Assembly: GCA_036271315.1 (NCBI GenBank)
Contig: DATBAV010000015.1
Location: 1 to 63,727 of the forward strand
Origin: VRUE01 sp036271315
GTDB lineage: Bacteria > Actinomycetota > Thermoleophilia > Solirubrobacterales > 70-9
DNA length: 63,727 nucleotides
Direction: 5' to 3'
Position 1 is the first letter of the stretch. Every line of letters begins with the position of its first letter. Shown here piece by piece: positions 52,795 to 61,159 of the stretch. Both the position numbers and the translations under genes were made by a program. The notes below the pieces were generated by a model. It worked only from the letters and a program-made list of their open reading frames with translations, ran no database searches and was not told where the DNA came from.

Positions 52795-53349
52795 TCAAGG
52801 CTGGGTGAAAAGTTCCGGCGCCAGCTCGAACAGCAGGCCCACCGGCAAGCCGACCACGTTGGAGACGCTGCCCTCGATCCGCTCGACCAGGGTCGATCCC
52901 AGGGTCTGGATCGCGTACCCGCCCGACCGCCCCTCCCACTCGCCGAACTCGACGTAGCGCTCCTTCTCGGCCTCGCTCAGCTGCTTGAAGGTCACCGCGG
53001 TGCGTTCGAGGCCGGCCCGCTCCTGGCCGTCGACGACGACCACCAGCCCACTCAAGACCTCGTGCGTGCGACCGGACATGCGGTCCAGGTAAGTGCGCGC
53101 CTCCACCCCGTCGGCCGGCTTGCCCAGCGCCTTGCCATCGAGCACGACGTCGGTATCGCAGGCAATCACGACACCGTCGTGCGGCACAGCACGCGCCTTC
53201 AAGCGCGCGTTCTCCAGCACCTCGAACTCCGGATCGCCCCCACTCAGCTCATCGACTCCGGAGACGACCACCACGAACTCAACTCCGAGCTTCCGCAGAA
53301 TCTCGCTTCGCTGCGGCGACCCCGATGCCAGCGTGATGCTTGGAGTCAT
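52795..53349 (-). CDS. maf: Maf-family nucleotide pyrophosphatase
   Basis: The 184-aa protein starts MTPSITLASGSPQRSEIL, then VVIACDTDVVLDGKALGKP and GEWEGRSGGYAIQTLGS, the conserved Maf core that hydrolyses non-canonical nucleoside triphosphates. The open frame extends 12 codons upstream, but those lie in the family A hairpin arm, and the ATG at 53349 matches the family start exactly. The whole gap to ndk is one hairpin element. Confidence 0.93.
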   Translation of the reverse strand: MTPSITLASGSPQRSEILRKLGVEFVVVVSGVDELSGGDPEFEVLENARLKARAVPHDGVVIACDTDVVLDGKALGKPADGVEARTYLDRMSGRTHEVLSGLVVVVDGQERAGLERTAVTFKQLSEAEKERYVEFGEWEGRSGGYAIQTLGSTLVERIEGSVSNVVGLPVGLLFELAPELFTQP

Positions 53350-53467
53350 CGTCGGCACTTGGGCGGGGGTCGGAACGTCTTGCACTTTTTCGGCGCGGCC
53401 TTGCGGCGACAGCGAATCGACTCTCCACCGAAAAAGTTAAGTGGAGACCCCCGCCCAAGTGCCGACG
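53350..53467. repeat. Family A hairpin repeat, copy 2
   Basis: The outer arms 53350-53370 and 53447-53467 are a 21-bp perfect inverted repeat (CACTTGGGCGGGGG within). The inner stem ACTTTTTCGG/CCGAAAAAGT is at 53384-53393 and 53428-53437. The 76-nt core matches copy 1 in blocks CGTCTTG, CCTTGCGGCG and CTCCACCGAAAAAGTTAAG, but in the opposite genomic orientation. It fills the entire ndk-maf gap: 3 bp after the ndk stop and directly before the maf ATG. Confidence 0.88.
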
Positions 53468-53470
53468 AGG

Positions 53471-53878
53471 CTAGGAAAGCTCTGGGAACCAGATCTCGAT
53501 CTCGCGCTCGGCCGACTCGTCGGAGTCCGAGCCGTGAACCATGTTGAAGGTCACCTCGAGCGCGAAGTCGCCGCGGATCGAACCCGGGGCGGCCTCGACC
53601 GGGTTGGTGGCGCCGATCAGCTGGCGCGCCGCGGCGACCGCTTCGTGGCCCTCGAGCACCATCGCGACCAGGGTGCCACCGGTGATGAAGGAGACGAGCT
53701 CGCCGAAGAATGGCTTCTCGGTGTGCTCTTCGTAGTGCTTGTTGGCGATCGGCTCGTCGGCGCGCATCGTCTTCAGCGCCGCGATCCGCAGGCCCTTGCG
53801 CTCGAAACGCGCGATCACCTCGCCGGTCAGGGCGCGCTGGAAGGCGTCAGGCTTTACGAGGATCAGCGTCCGGCTCAC
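53471..53878 (-). CDS. ndk: Nucleoside-diphosphate kinase
   Basis: This 135-aa enzyme equilibrates nucleoside triphosphates using a phospho-histidine. It begins TLILVKPDAFQRALTGEVIA. The active-site motif is NMVHGSDSDESAEREI, with the catalytic His in VHGSD. The start is GTG at 53878, with AAAGGAG 8 bp upstream; the gene therefore starts inside the 3' end of the zinc-ribbon gene (32-bp overlap). Confidence 0.96.
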   Translation of the reverse strand: MSRTLILVKPDAFQRALTGEVIARFERKGLRIAALKTMRADEPIANKHYEEHTEKPFFGELVSFITGGTLVAMVLEGHEAVAAARQLIGATNPVEAAPGSIRGDFALEVTFNMVHGSDSDESAEREIEIWFPELS

Positions 53879-54521
53879 GGGCGGGGCTCCTTTGGGTTCG
53901 TTTGGGTCGGGTCGCCTCGGCGTCCTGCTCGGACGCGGGCGCCTCTTTGGCTTTTGCCGCCGGGCGGCGTTTCTTGGGCTGAGACTCGCGCTTTGGGCGC
54001 TCCTCGCCGCGGGGCGCGGAACGCTCCGCGCGGGGCTCACGGCGATTCTCTTTGCTGGCACGCTGGCGACGGGGCCGCTCGGCAATCGCGGTTTCGCAGT
54101 AGGGACAGAGGGCCCAGCGCGGGTCGACCGGCTTGCCGCAGTTCTGGCAGGGGTCCTTGAGGCGGCTCTGGCACTGCGGACAGCGCAGGAAGCTCTTCTC
54201 CACCGGGTATTCGCATTTCGGGCAGGAGGCCTCGGTCAGCTGGCGCACCCTGAGCTCCGCGGCGCGGATCTCCAGCTCGCGTTCATGGGCGTCCTCGAGG
54301 AACTCCGGCGGCCGCACGATCGCGTAGACGGCGGTGCCGATGTAGGGGAAGAAGGAGCCGACGGTGGCGCAGGCGACCAGGAAGGGGTCGGAGATGCGGC
54401 GGCGGGCGTCGAAGTAGGTGTAGACGATCAGCGCCAGCCAGACGACAACGATCATCAGGATGAAGAGGGTGACGGCCAGATTGAGGCCGCTGTTTGTGAT
54501 GCCGAAGATCGCTAGTGCCAT
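53847..54521 (-). CDS. Membrane-anchored double zinc-ribbon protein
   Basis: The 224-aa protein has an N-terminal membrane region (LAVTLFILMIVVVWLALIVY, then FLVACATVGSFFPYIGTAVY) and an Arg/Glu linker. Two zinc ribbons follow: CPKCEYPVEKSFLRCPQC and CQNCGKPVDPRWALCPYC, a DZANK-like pair. The C-terminal 75 residues are highly charged (RERR, KPKR and similar). The ATG at 54521 is preferred over an open upstream extension because it starts the hydrophobic region. The function is unknown; an adaptor role at the membrane is plausible. Confidence 0.8.
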   Translation of the reverse strand: MALAIFGITNSGLNLAVTLFILMIVVVWLALIVYTYFDARRRISDPFLVACATVGSFFPYIGTAVYAIVRPPEFLEDAHERELEIRAAELRVRQLTEASCPKCEYPVEKSFLRCPQCQSRLKDPCQNCGKPVDPRWALCPYCETAIAERPRRQRASKENRREPRAERSAPRGEERPKRESQPKKRRPAAKAKEAPASEQDAEATRPKRTQRSPAREPDADPRKA

Positions 54522-54585
54522 GGCTGAGATCCCGCCGGGAGAGGGGAGCGGCAGTCTACTTCGCCGCCGGGCGCACGAACCCTCG

Positions 54586-54714
54586 CTAGAGGAAGAGGCT
54601 CCCAAACAGATAGCCGAGGCCGAAGAAGACGAGGATCACCGCGGCCACCACGGCGGCGACCAAGGCCATCATCGAGAGCAGTTCGGAGCTGGCGCTTTTA
54701 GTCCCTGAAGCCAT
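54586..54714 (-). CDS. 42-aa single-pass membrane peptide
   Basis: The sequence is MASGTKSASSELLSMMALV, then a continuous hydrophobic helix (AAVVAAVILVFFGLGYLF), ending GSLFL. The ATG lies inside the end of folC (17-bp overlap) with GAGGATG upstream. The small size, coupling and lone membrane helix fit a real but unannotated peptide. No homologue is recognised. Confidence 0.6.
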   Translation of the reverse strand: MASGTKSASSELLSMMALVAAVVAAVILVFFGLGYLFGSLFL

Positions 54715-55909
54715 CGCCAGCATCCTCGCACAGGCGCAGAACGGCACGAGCAGGCGCCAGCACGTAGTGCGAGCCGGTCACCAGGAGGATGCCGTCGGGT
54801 TGCTCGGAGGCGAGCTGACGGCCGCGCCGTACCGCCGCGCCGAAGTCGGGGACCTGCTCGGCACCGAGGCCGGCCTCGCGACAGGCCTCGGCCAGTTTGG
54901 CGGCGCTGTGCGAGGCGATTCCCGGCAGCCCCCGCGATTCCAATGCCGCCGCGTCGAGCTCGGTGCAGACGACGCGGGAGAGAACCGGCGCCAGCGCTCC
55001 GATCATCGCCCCGGCGTTCTTGTCGGCGAGCGCGGCGATGCAGGCGACAACCGGGCGCCCGGCGGCGATTTCGCCCAGGCCCTCGGCGAGCGCTGCGGCT
55101 CCGTCGGGGTTGTGGGCAACGTCGACGAAAGCGGCAGGATCGTCGCCAACTCGCTCCAGGCGCCCAGGCACGGTGAGGGTGGCCGCGACCGAAGCCACCG
55201 CGGCCGCGTCCAGATCGCCGAGAAACGCTTCGGCGGCGGCGCAGGCCAAGGCGAAGTTTCGGCGCTGAAAGCGACCGGGAGCGCGCAGCTCTACCTCGCC
55301 CGGGTCCTCGGGCGCAACGATCAACCGCGCCCCCCGCTCCGCCGCCGTGCGCTCGGCCAGGCCCGCCACGTCGGCACCAACCCGGCCGAGGACCAGGGTC
55401 GTGTGATCGCGCAGGACGGCGAGCTTCTCGGCGGCGATCTCGAGCTCGCTCTCACCCAACCAGGCCGTGTGATCGAGGCCGATCGAGGTCAGAACCGTCA
55501 CCCGCGAGGGGATCGTGTTGGTCGCGTCGAGCCTCCCTCCCAGCCCGGCCTCGACCACCGCGGTCTCTACCCGAGCGGCGGCAAAGGCGACGAAGGCCGC
55601 CGCCGTGGCGAGCTCGAACTGGGTGACCGCCTCGCCGGGCTCGAGGCCGCGATTGACCGTCTCGGCTGCCTGAGCGGCGCGCTCGACCGCCGCGGCGAAG
55701 GCTGCCTCGCCGATCTCCTCGCCGCCGATCAGCACCCGTTCGGCCCAGCGCGTGGCATGGGGCGAGACGCAGGCGCCTGTCCGCATCCCGTGCCCCTCCA
55801 GCAGCGCCGCGATCATCCGCGTCACCGAGGACTTGCCGTTGGTGCCGACGACGTGGATCGAGGCGAAGCGGTGCTGGGGCAACCCCAACGCCGTGCTCAG
55901 CTTGTGCAT
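54698..55909 (-). CDS. folC: Folylpolyglutamate synthase/dihydrofolate synthase (start codon uncertain)
   Basis: This 403-aa (from ATG) Mur-ligase-like enzyme adds glutamate to folates. The P-loop is VVGTNGKSSVTRMIAALL. The conserved metal site is AFVAFAAARVETAVVEAGLG, then GRLDATNTI, and FVDVAHNPDGAAALAEGL matches the C-terminal domain. Upstream codons in the same frame read AYLDSLEPVGWKLGLER, a conserved FolC N-terminus, with no ATG/GTG/TTG until inside valS. An ATA at 55970-55972 overlaps the valS stop (ATAG). See findings. Confidence 0.93.
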   Translation of the reverse strand: MHKLSTALGLPQHRFASIHVVGTNGKSSVTRMIAALLEGHGMRTGACVSPHATRWAERVLIGGEEIGEAAFAAAVERAAQAAETVNRGLEPGEAVTQFELATAAAFVAFAAARVETAVVEAGLGGRLDATNTIPSRVTVLTSIGLDHTAWLGESELEIAAEKLAVLRDHTTLVLGRVGADVAGLAERTAAERGARLIVAPEDPGEVELRAPGRFQRRNFALACAAAEAFLGDLDAAAVASVAATLTVPGRLERVGDDPAAFVDVAHNPDGAAALAEGLGEIAAGRPVVACIAALADKNAGAMIGALAPVLSRVVCTELDAAALESRGLPGIASHSAAKLAEACREAGLGAEQVPDFGAAVRRGRQLASEQPDGILLVTGSHYVLAPARAVLRLCEDAGDGFRD

Positions 55910-55968
55910 CCGCTCCAGGCCGAGCTTCCAGCCGACCGGCTCCAGCGAGTCGAGGTAAGCCTGCGGAT

Positions 55969-58539
55969 CTATTCGGCGAGCTCCTCCAGCTCGGCCCGGT
56001 AGCGCTCCAGCTTGGCCCGCTCCTCCTCGACGAGCTCGGCTGGCGCCCGGGCGACGAACTTCTCGTTGGCGAGCTTGCCCTCGGCGCGGGCGACCTCGGA
56101 GCGCAGCTCCTCGCGCCGCCGCTCGAGCCGGGCGGCGACGGCCGCCGCGTCGATCTCCGGCGAAGCGAGGATCTGGACGACCCCAACGGAGGCGATCGGA
56201 TCGGCCAGTCCGGCATCGGCCGCCTCGACCCGCGCCAATCGCGAGACGAACTCCGGCAGGGGATCTGCCGTGCGGACCGGCAATGTCGACTTGCTCGCCA
56301 GTTCGACCAAGTCACGCCAAGTGCGCAGATCGCGCGTCAGGTCGATCGCCTCGCTCATCTCGGCCTCCGCCGCCCCGTCGAAGAGGGAGGCGTCCGACTC
56401 GGGAAACGGGTGAACGGCGAGGTGGCCCTGCCGACTCGGGTGGTAGGACCAGACCTCCTCGCTGACGAAGGGCATTACCGGGTGCAGCAGGGCGAGCGTG
56501 CGCTGCAGCAGCCAGAGCAGGTTCGCCGAGACCTCGGCCTCGCCCTCGTAGAGGCGCGGCTTGGCGATCTCCAGATACCAGTCGCAGAGCTCCGACCAGA
56601 AGAAGGCGTAAGCCTCCTGAACGGCGTGGGCGAAGTCGTAGGCGTCAAGCTTCTCGCCGACCGAGGCGATCGTGCGCTCGAGCCGCGAGAGGATCCAACG
56701 GTCCTCGATTCGCTCCGCGACCGGCCCCGCCTCTACCTCGGCAGCGTTGAGCAAGATCAGGCGGCTCGCGTTCCAAAGCTTGTTGGCGAGGTCGCGGCCC
56801 TGCTGGACCTTGGCGTCGGAGTAGCGCACGTCCTGGGTCGAGGACATCGCCAGCAGCCCGAAGCGCAGGGCGTCGGCGCCGTGCACGTCGATCTCCTCCA
56901 GCGGGTCGATCCCGGTGCCGAGGCTCTTCGACATCCGCCGCCCGTCGCGGGCCTGGATCACCGAGTGCACGTAGACGTCCTTGAAGGGCACGTCGCCGGC
57001 GAACTCGAGCCCGGTCATGATCATCCGCGCCACCCAGAGGAAGAGGATCTCGCGCGCCGTGGTGAGGAAGCTGGTCGGGTAGAAGGCGCGCAGCTCAGGC
57101 GTGTCCTCGGGCCAGCCCAGCGTGGCAAAGGGCCAGATCGCCGAGCTGAACCAGGTGTCGAGCACGTCCTCCTCCTGACGCAGCTCACCGCCGCAGGCAC
57201 CGCAGCGCTCGGGCGCCTGCGCCGGGCCCTCGGCGACAAAGGTCTCTTCGCAGGCGTCGCAGTACCAAACTGGGATCCGGTGGCCCCACCAGAGCTGGCG
57301 CGAAATGCACCAGGGCCGGATCTCCCGCATCCATTCGAGGTAGACGCGCTTCCACTGCCCCGGCGCGATCCGCACGCGGTCGTCCTCCACCGCCTCGATC
57401 GCCGGCGCCGCCAGCTCGTCCATGCGGCAGAACCACTGCAGCGAGATCAGCGGCTCGATCCGCTCGCCGGAGCGGTGCGAGAAGGGGACCGAGTGGGTGT
57501 AGGACTCCTCGGCACGCAGCGCGCCCTCCTCGCGCAGGGCCAGGACCACCATCTCCTGTGCCTCCGCGGCCGTGAGCCCAGCGAAGCGCTCCCCCGCCTC
57601 CTCGGTCAGGCGCCCGTCGGGGCCGATCACGACGATCTCCTCGAGCCCATGCTTGCGGCCGATCTCGAAGTCATTGGGGTCGTGCCCGGGCGTGATCTTC
57701 AGCGCCCCGGTGCCGAACTCGGGGTCGACGTGATCGTCGGCGATGATCGGCAGGCGACGGCCGACCAGGGGCAGGACGCAGTACTGGCCGACGAGGTCGC
57801 CGTAGCGCTCGTCGCCGGGGTTCACCGCTACCGCGGTGTCGGCGAGCATCGTCTCCGGCCGCACCGTGGCGACGGTCAGGACCCGATCGGAGCCCTCGAT
57901 CGGGTAATCGATCGAGTAGATGGTGTCCGTGACCTCGCGGTTCTCGACCTCGAGGTCGGAGATCGCCGAGTGCGAGCCCGGGTCCCAGTTGACCATGTAG
58001 TTGTCGCGGTAGATGTAGCCCTTGTCGTAGAGCTGCTTGAAGACCCGATAGACGGCCTTGACGTAGCCCTTGTCCAGCGTGAAGCGCTCGCGCTCGTAGT
58101 CGCAGGAGGCGCCCAGCCGCTTGTACTGCTCGACGATCCGGGAGCCGTACTCCTCGCGCCACTCCCAGACCCGCCTGACGAACTCCTCACGGCCGAGATC
58201 GTGCCGTGAGACCCCTTCTGCCCGCAGCATTTTCTCCACCACCGACTGTGTAGCAATCCCCGCATGGTCAGTGCCAAGAATCCAGAGCGAGTTGCGCCCC
58301 CGCATCCGATTCATCCGCACCAACGCGTCCTGCATCGACCCGTTCAGCGCGTGCCCCATATGCAACGCCCCGGTCACGTTCGGCGGCGGAATAGCAACGG
58401 AGAAGTTGTCCTCCGGCGTGCCCTCAGCGTCCGGATGGAAATAACCCGCATCCATCCATTCGGCGAAGATCCGCGCCTCGACCTCGGTGGGGTCGTAGCG
58501 GGTCGTCTCCTCGAGTTTCTTGAGACGGGCGGGGTCCAC
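55969..58539 (-). CDS. valS: Valyl-tRNA synthetase
   Basis: This 856-aa class I synthetase has the HIGH motif PPPNVTGALHMGHAL near residue 51 and the KMSKS-type motif RRMSKSLGTGIDPLEE near 530. The CP1 editing domain lies between, followed by a zinc-binding Cys cluster (CDACEET, CGACGGE). The C-terminal coiled coil is LERRREELRSEVARAEGKLA. GTG is the start. Two facing hairpin elements separate it from clpX, and it overlaps folC at its 3' end. Confidence 0.97.
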   Translation of the reverse strand: MDPARLKKLEETTRYDPTEVEARIFAEWMDAGYFHPDAEGTPEDNFSVAIPPPNVTGALHMGHALNGSMQDALVRMNRMRGRNSLWILGTDHAGIATQSVVEKMLRAEGVSRHDLGREEFVRRVWEWREEYGSRIVEQYKRLGASCDYERERFTLDKGYVKAVYRVFKQLYDKGYIYRDNYMVNWDPGSHSAISDLEVENREVTDTIYSIDYPIEGSDRVLTVATVRPETMLADTAVAVNPGDERYGDLVGQYCVLPLVGRRLPIIADDHVDPEFGTGALKITPGHDPNDFEIGRKHGLEEIVVIGPDGRLTEEAGERFAGLTAAEAQEMVVLALREEGALRAEESYTHSVPFSHRSGERIEPLISLQWFCRMDELAAPAIEAVEDDRVRIAPGQWKRVYLEWMREIRPWCISRQLWWGHRIPVWYCDACEETFVAEGPAQAPERCGACGGELRQEEDVLDTWFSSAIWPFATLGWPEDTPELRAFYPTSFLTTAREILFLWVARMIMTGLEFAGDVPFKDVYVHSVIQARDGRRMSKSLGTGIDPLEEIDVHGADALRFGLLAMSSTQDVRYSDAKVQQGRDLANKLWNASRLILLNAAEVEAGPVAERIEDRWILSRLERTIASVGEKLDAYDFAHAVQEAYAFFWSELCDWYLEIAKPRLYEGEAEVSANLLWLLQRTLALLHPVMPFVSEEVWSYHPSRQGHLAVHPFPESDASLFDGAAEAEMSEAIDLTRDLRTWRDLVELASKSTLPVRTADPLPEFVSRLARVEAADAGLADPIASVGVVQILASPEIDAAAVAARLERRREELRSEVARAEGKLANEKFVARAPAELVEEERAKLERYRAELEELAE

Positions 58540-58564
58540 GCGGCGAGTCTAAATAGGCGGGGCC

Positions 58565-58672
58565 GCAGGGGTGGTGGTGCCCTTCCCTGAAAGCCGTCGC
58601 GCAGCTGGGTCGGACCAGGTGCTTCGTGGCGTGGTCGCCTGAGCTTTCCGGGAAGGGCACCACCACCCCTGC
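58565..58672 (+). repeat. Family B hairpin repeat, copy 1 (subtype 1)
   Basis: Arms 58565-58594 and 58643-58672 pair over 30 positions with one mismatch. The outer part is GCAGGGGTGGTGGTGCCC. The 48-nt loop begins CGTCGCGCAGCTGGG on the plus strand and ends with CTGA. It lies just upstream of the valS start and pairs head-to-head with copy 2. Confidence 0.88.
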
Positions 58673-58741
58673 CGTGCGCGGCTAGCTCGACGCCACGCGG
58701 ACACCGGCGAGCTCAAGAGCTAAAAGGCGAGGGCCTGGGCC

Positions 58742-58780
58742 TAGAGCTTCCACGGAGGCCACTGGCTTCTGAAGCTCCTG
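58742..58780. repeat. Possible degenerate hairpin between family B copies 1 and 2
   Basis: GAGCTTC (58744-58750) pairs with GAAGCTC (58771-58777) around a 20-nt loop. Parts of the loop resemble the GGAGCTTC...GTGG block of family B cores. It may be a decayed copy. Otherwise the 129 nt between the two elements hold no gene or other signal that I can see. Confidence 0.3.
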
Positions 58781-58801
58781 GCGGGAAGCAGAGTGCTGGT
58801 C

Positions 58802-58909
58802 GGGAGGGTCGGGTGCCCCTCTCACGAAAGCTCAAGGGACCACATTTCGAAGCTCCAGGTGCGCCCCAGCTGCGCGACGGCTTTCGTGGGAGGGGCACCC
58901 GACCCTCCC
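58802..58909 (-). repeat. Family B hairpin repeat, copy 2 (subtype 2)
   Basis: Arms 58802-58831 and 58880-58909 are complementary over 30 positions with one G-T pair. The outer part is GGGAGGGTCGGGTGCCCCT. The loop is exactly 48 nt, as in copy 1, and its minus strand begins CGTCGCGCAGCTGGG. It lies 6 bp past the clpX stop. Confidence 0.88.
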
Positions 58910-58915
58910 CCACCA

Positions 58916-60208
<1,293 letters not shown>

Positions 60209-60344
60209 CGGAATCCCCTCCTTAGGGGCAGTGGTTTTTGCCTCCGGCCTGCGTCCCAAAGCTTAAAGGGAGCATCAAGCCGGCCCTGTCAGTGCGGTCG
60301 TTTACTGCGTGATCGCCCCCGTCCCTCCCCGCGATCGCAAACAA

Positions 60345-60358
60345 CCAGGCGCGCCTGG
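60345..60358. promoter_or_regulatory. Perfect 14-bp palindrome in the clpX/GNAT divergent region
   Basis: CCAGGCGCGCCTGG is a perfect palindrome 15 bp before the GNAT GTG, between divergent clpX and GNAT genes. It could be an operator for either gene. Because the sequence is GC-rich, chance cannot be excluded. Confidence 0.3.
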
Positions 60359-60372
60359 CCTATCTTGGAGTC

Positions 60373-60828
60373 GTGGAGCCAAAACCTCGGATCGAGCCGG
60401 TGAGCAAGGCGCGGCTGGAGCAACTGCTGCCCCTGATCGCCGCCTACCAGCGCTTCTACGAGGTCGAGGACATCGACGACGAGCGCAACCGCGCCTTCTT
60501 CGCCCGCTTCATCGCCCCCAGCGACGACGGTCTGCTGCTGGGCGCCTGGCACGCCAACGAGCTCCTCGGCTACGCCTGCCTCTATTGGCACTTCACCTCA
60601 CTGGTGCCAGCCGAGACAGTCCTGATGAACGACCTCTTCGTCGATCCCGCCGTCCGCGGCAAGGGAGTCGGCCGAGCCCTGATCGAGGCCAGCGCCGACA
60701 TAGCCCGCAGCCGGGGTGCCCACCACCTCGAGTGGGCCACCGCCCCCGACAACAAAACCGCCCAGCGCCTCTACGACACCACAGGCGCCACGCCCAGCAC
60801 CTGGATCGAGTACGAGCTAGGGCTCTGA
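60373..60828 (+). CDS. GNAT-family N-acetyltransferase
   Basis: This 151-aa acetyltransferase has the acetyl-CoA pyrophosphate loop VRGKGVGRALIE (motif A) after NDLFVDP and motif B in LYDTTGATPS. The N-terminal substrate half is EQLLPLIAAYQRFYEVEDID. The start is GTG. The substrate cannot be deduced. It converges with hppA, with two family B hairpins between the stop codons. Confidence 0.92.
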   Translation: MEPKPRIEPVSKARLEQLLPLIAAYQRFYEVEDIDDERNRAFFARFIAPSDDGLLLGAWHANELLGYACLYWHFTSLVPAETVLMNDLFVDPAVRGKGVGRALIEASADIARSRGAHHLEWATAPDNKTAQRLYDTTGATPSTWIEYELGL

Positions 60829-60843
60829 GCAACCCTGGACCGT

Positions 60844-60946
60844 AGGGGTGGTGATGCCCTTCCCTGAAAGCCGTCGCGCAGCTGAATTGAATAGGCGCTT
60901 CGAGGCGTGATCCCTTGAGCTTTCCGGGAAGGGCATCACCACCCCT
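60844..60946 (+). repeat. Family B hairpin repeat, copy 3 (subtype 1)
   Basis: Arms 60844-60871 and 60919-60946 pair over 28 positions with one mismatch. AGGGGTGGTGATGCCC differs from copy 1 at one base that is compensated in the opposite arm (GTGGTGG to GTGGTGA with TCACCAC). The loop of 47 nt begins CGTCGCGCAGCTG on the plus strand. It lies 15 bp after the GNAT stop. Confidence 0.88.
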
Positions 60947-60973
60947 GCCGCGCGGGAAACTACGTGCCGTGAG

Positions 60974-61075
60974 AGGGGTCGGGTGCCCCTTTCGCAGAAG
61001 CTCAGGGACCACATACCGAAGCTCCAGGGACGACCTGCTGCGCAACGGCTTCTGAGGAAGGGGCACCCGACCCCT
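60974..61075 (-). repeat. Family B hairpin repeat, copy 4 (subtype 2)
   Basis: Arms 60974-61001 and 61048-61075 pair over 28 positions with two mismatches. The 46-nt loop on the minus strand begins CGTTGCGCAGCAGGTCGT, nearly the same as copy 5. It faces copy 3 across 27 bp. The remaining 84 bp to the hppA stop show nothing else. Confidence 0.88.
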
Positions 61076-61159
61076 TCCCCGCTACGCAGATTCGCGAGCA
61101 GAGAGACGGGGAGGGGCCATCAGCTAGCCCCTCCCCGATGTTCCTGCCTGCCGGGTGCT

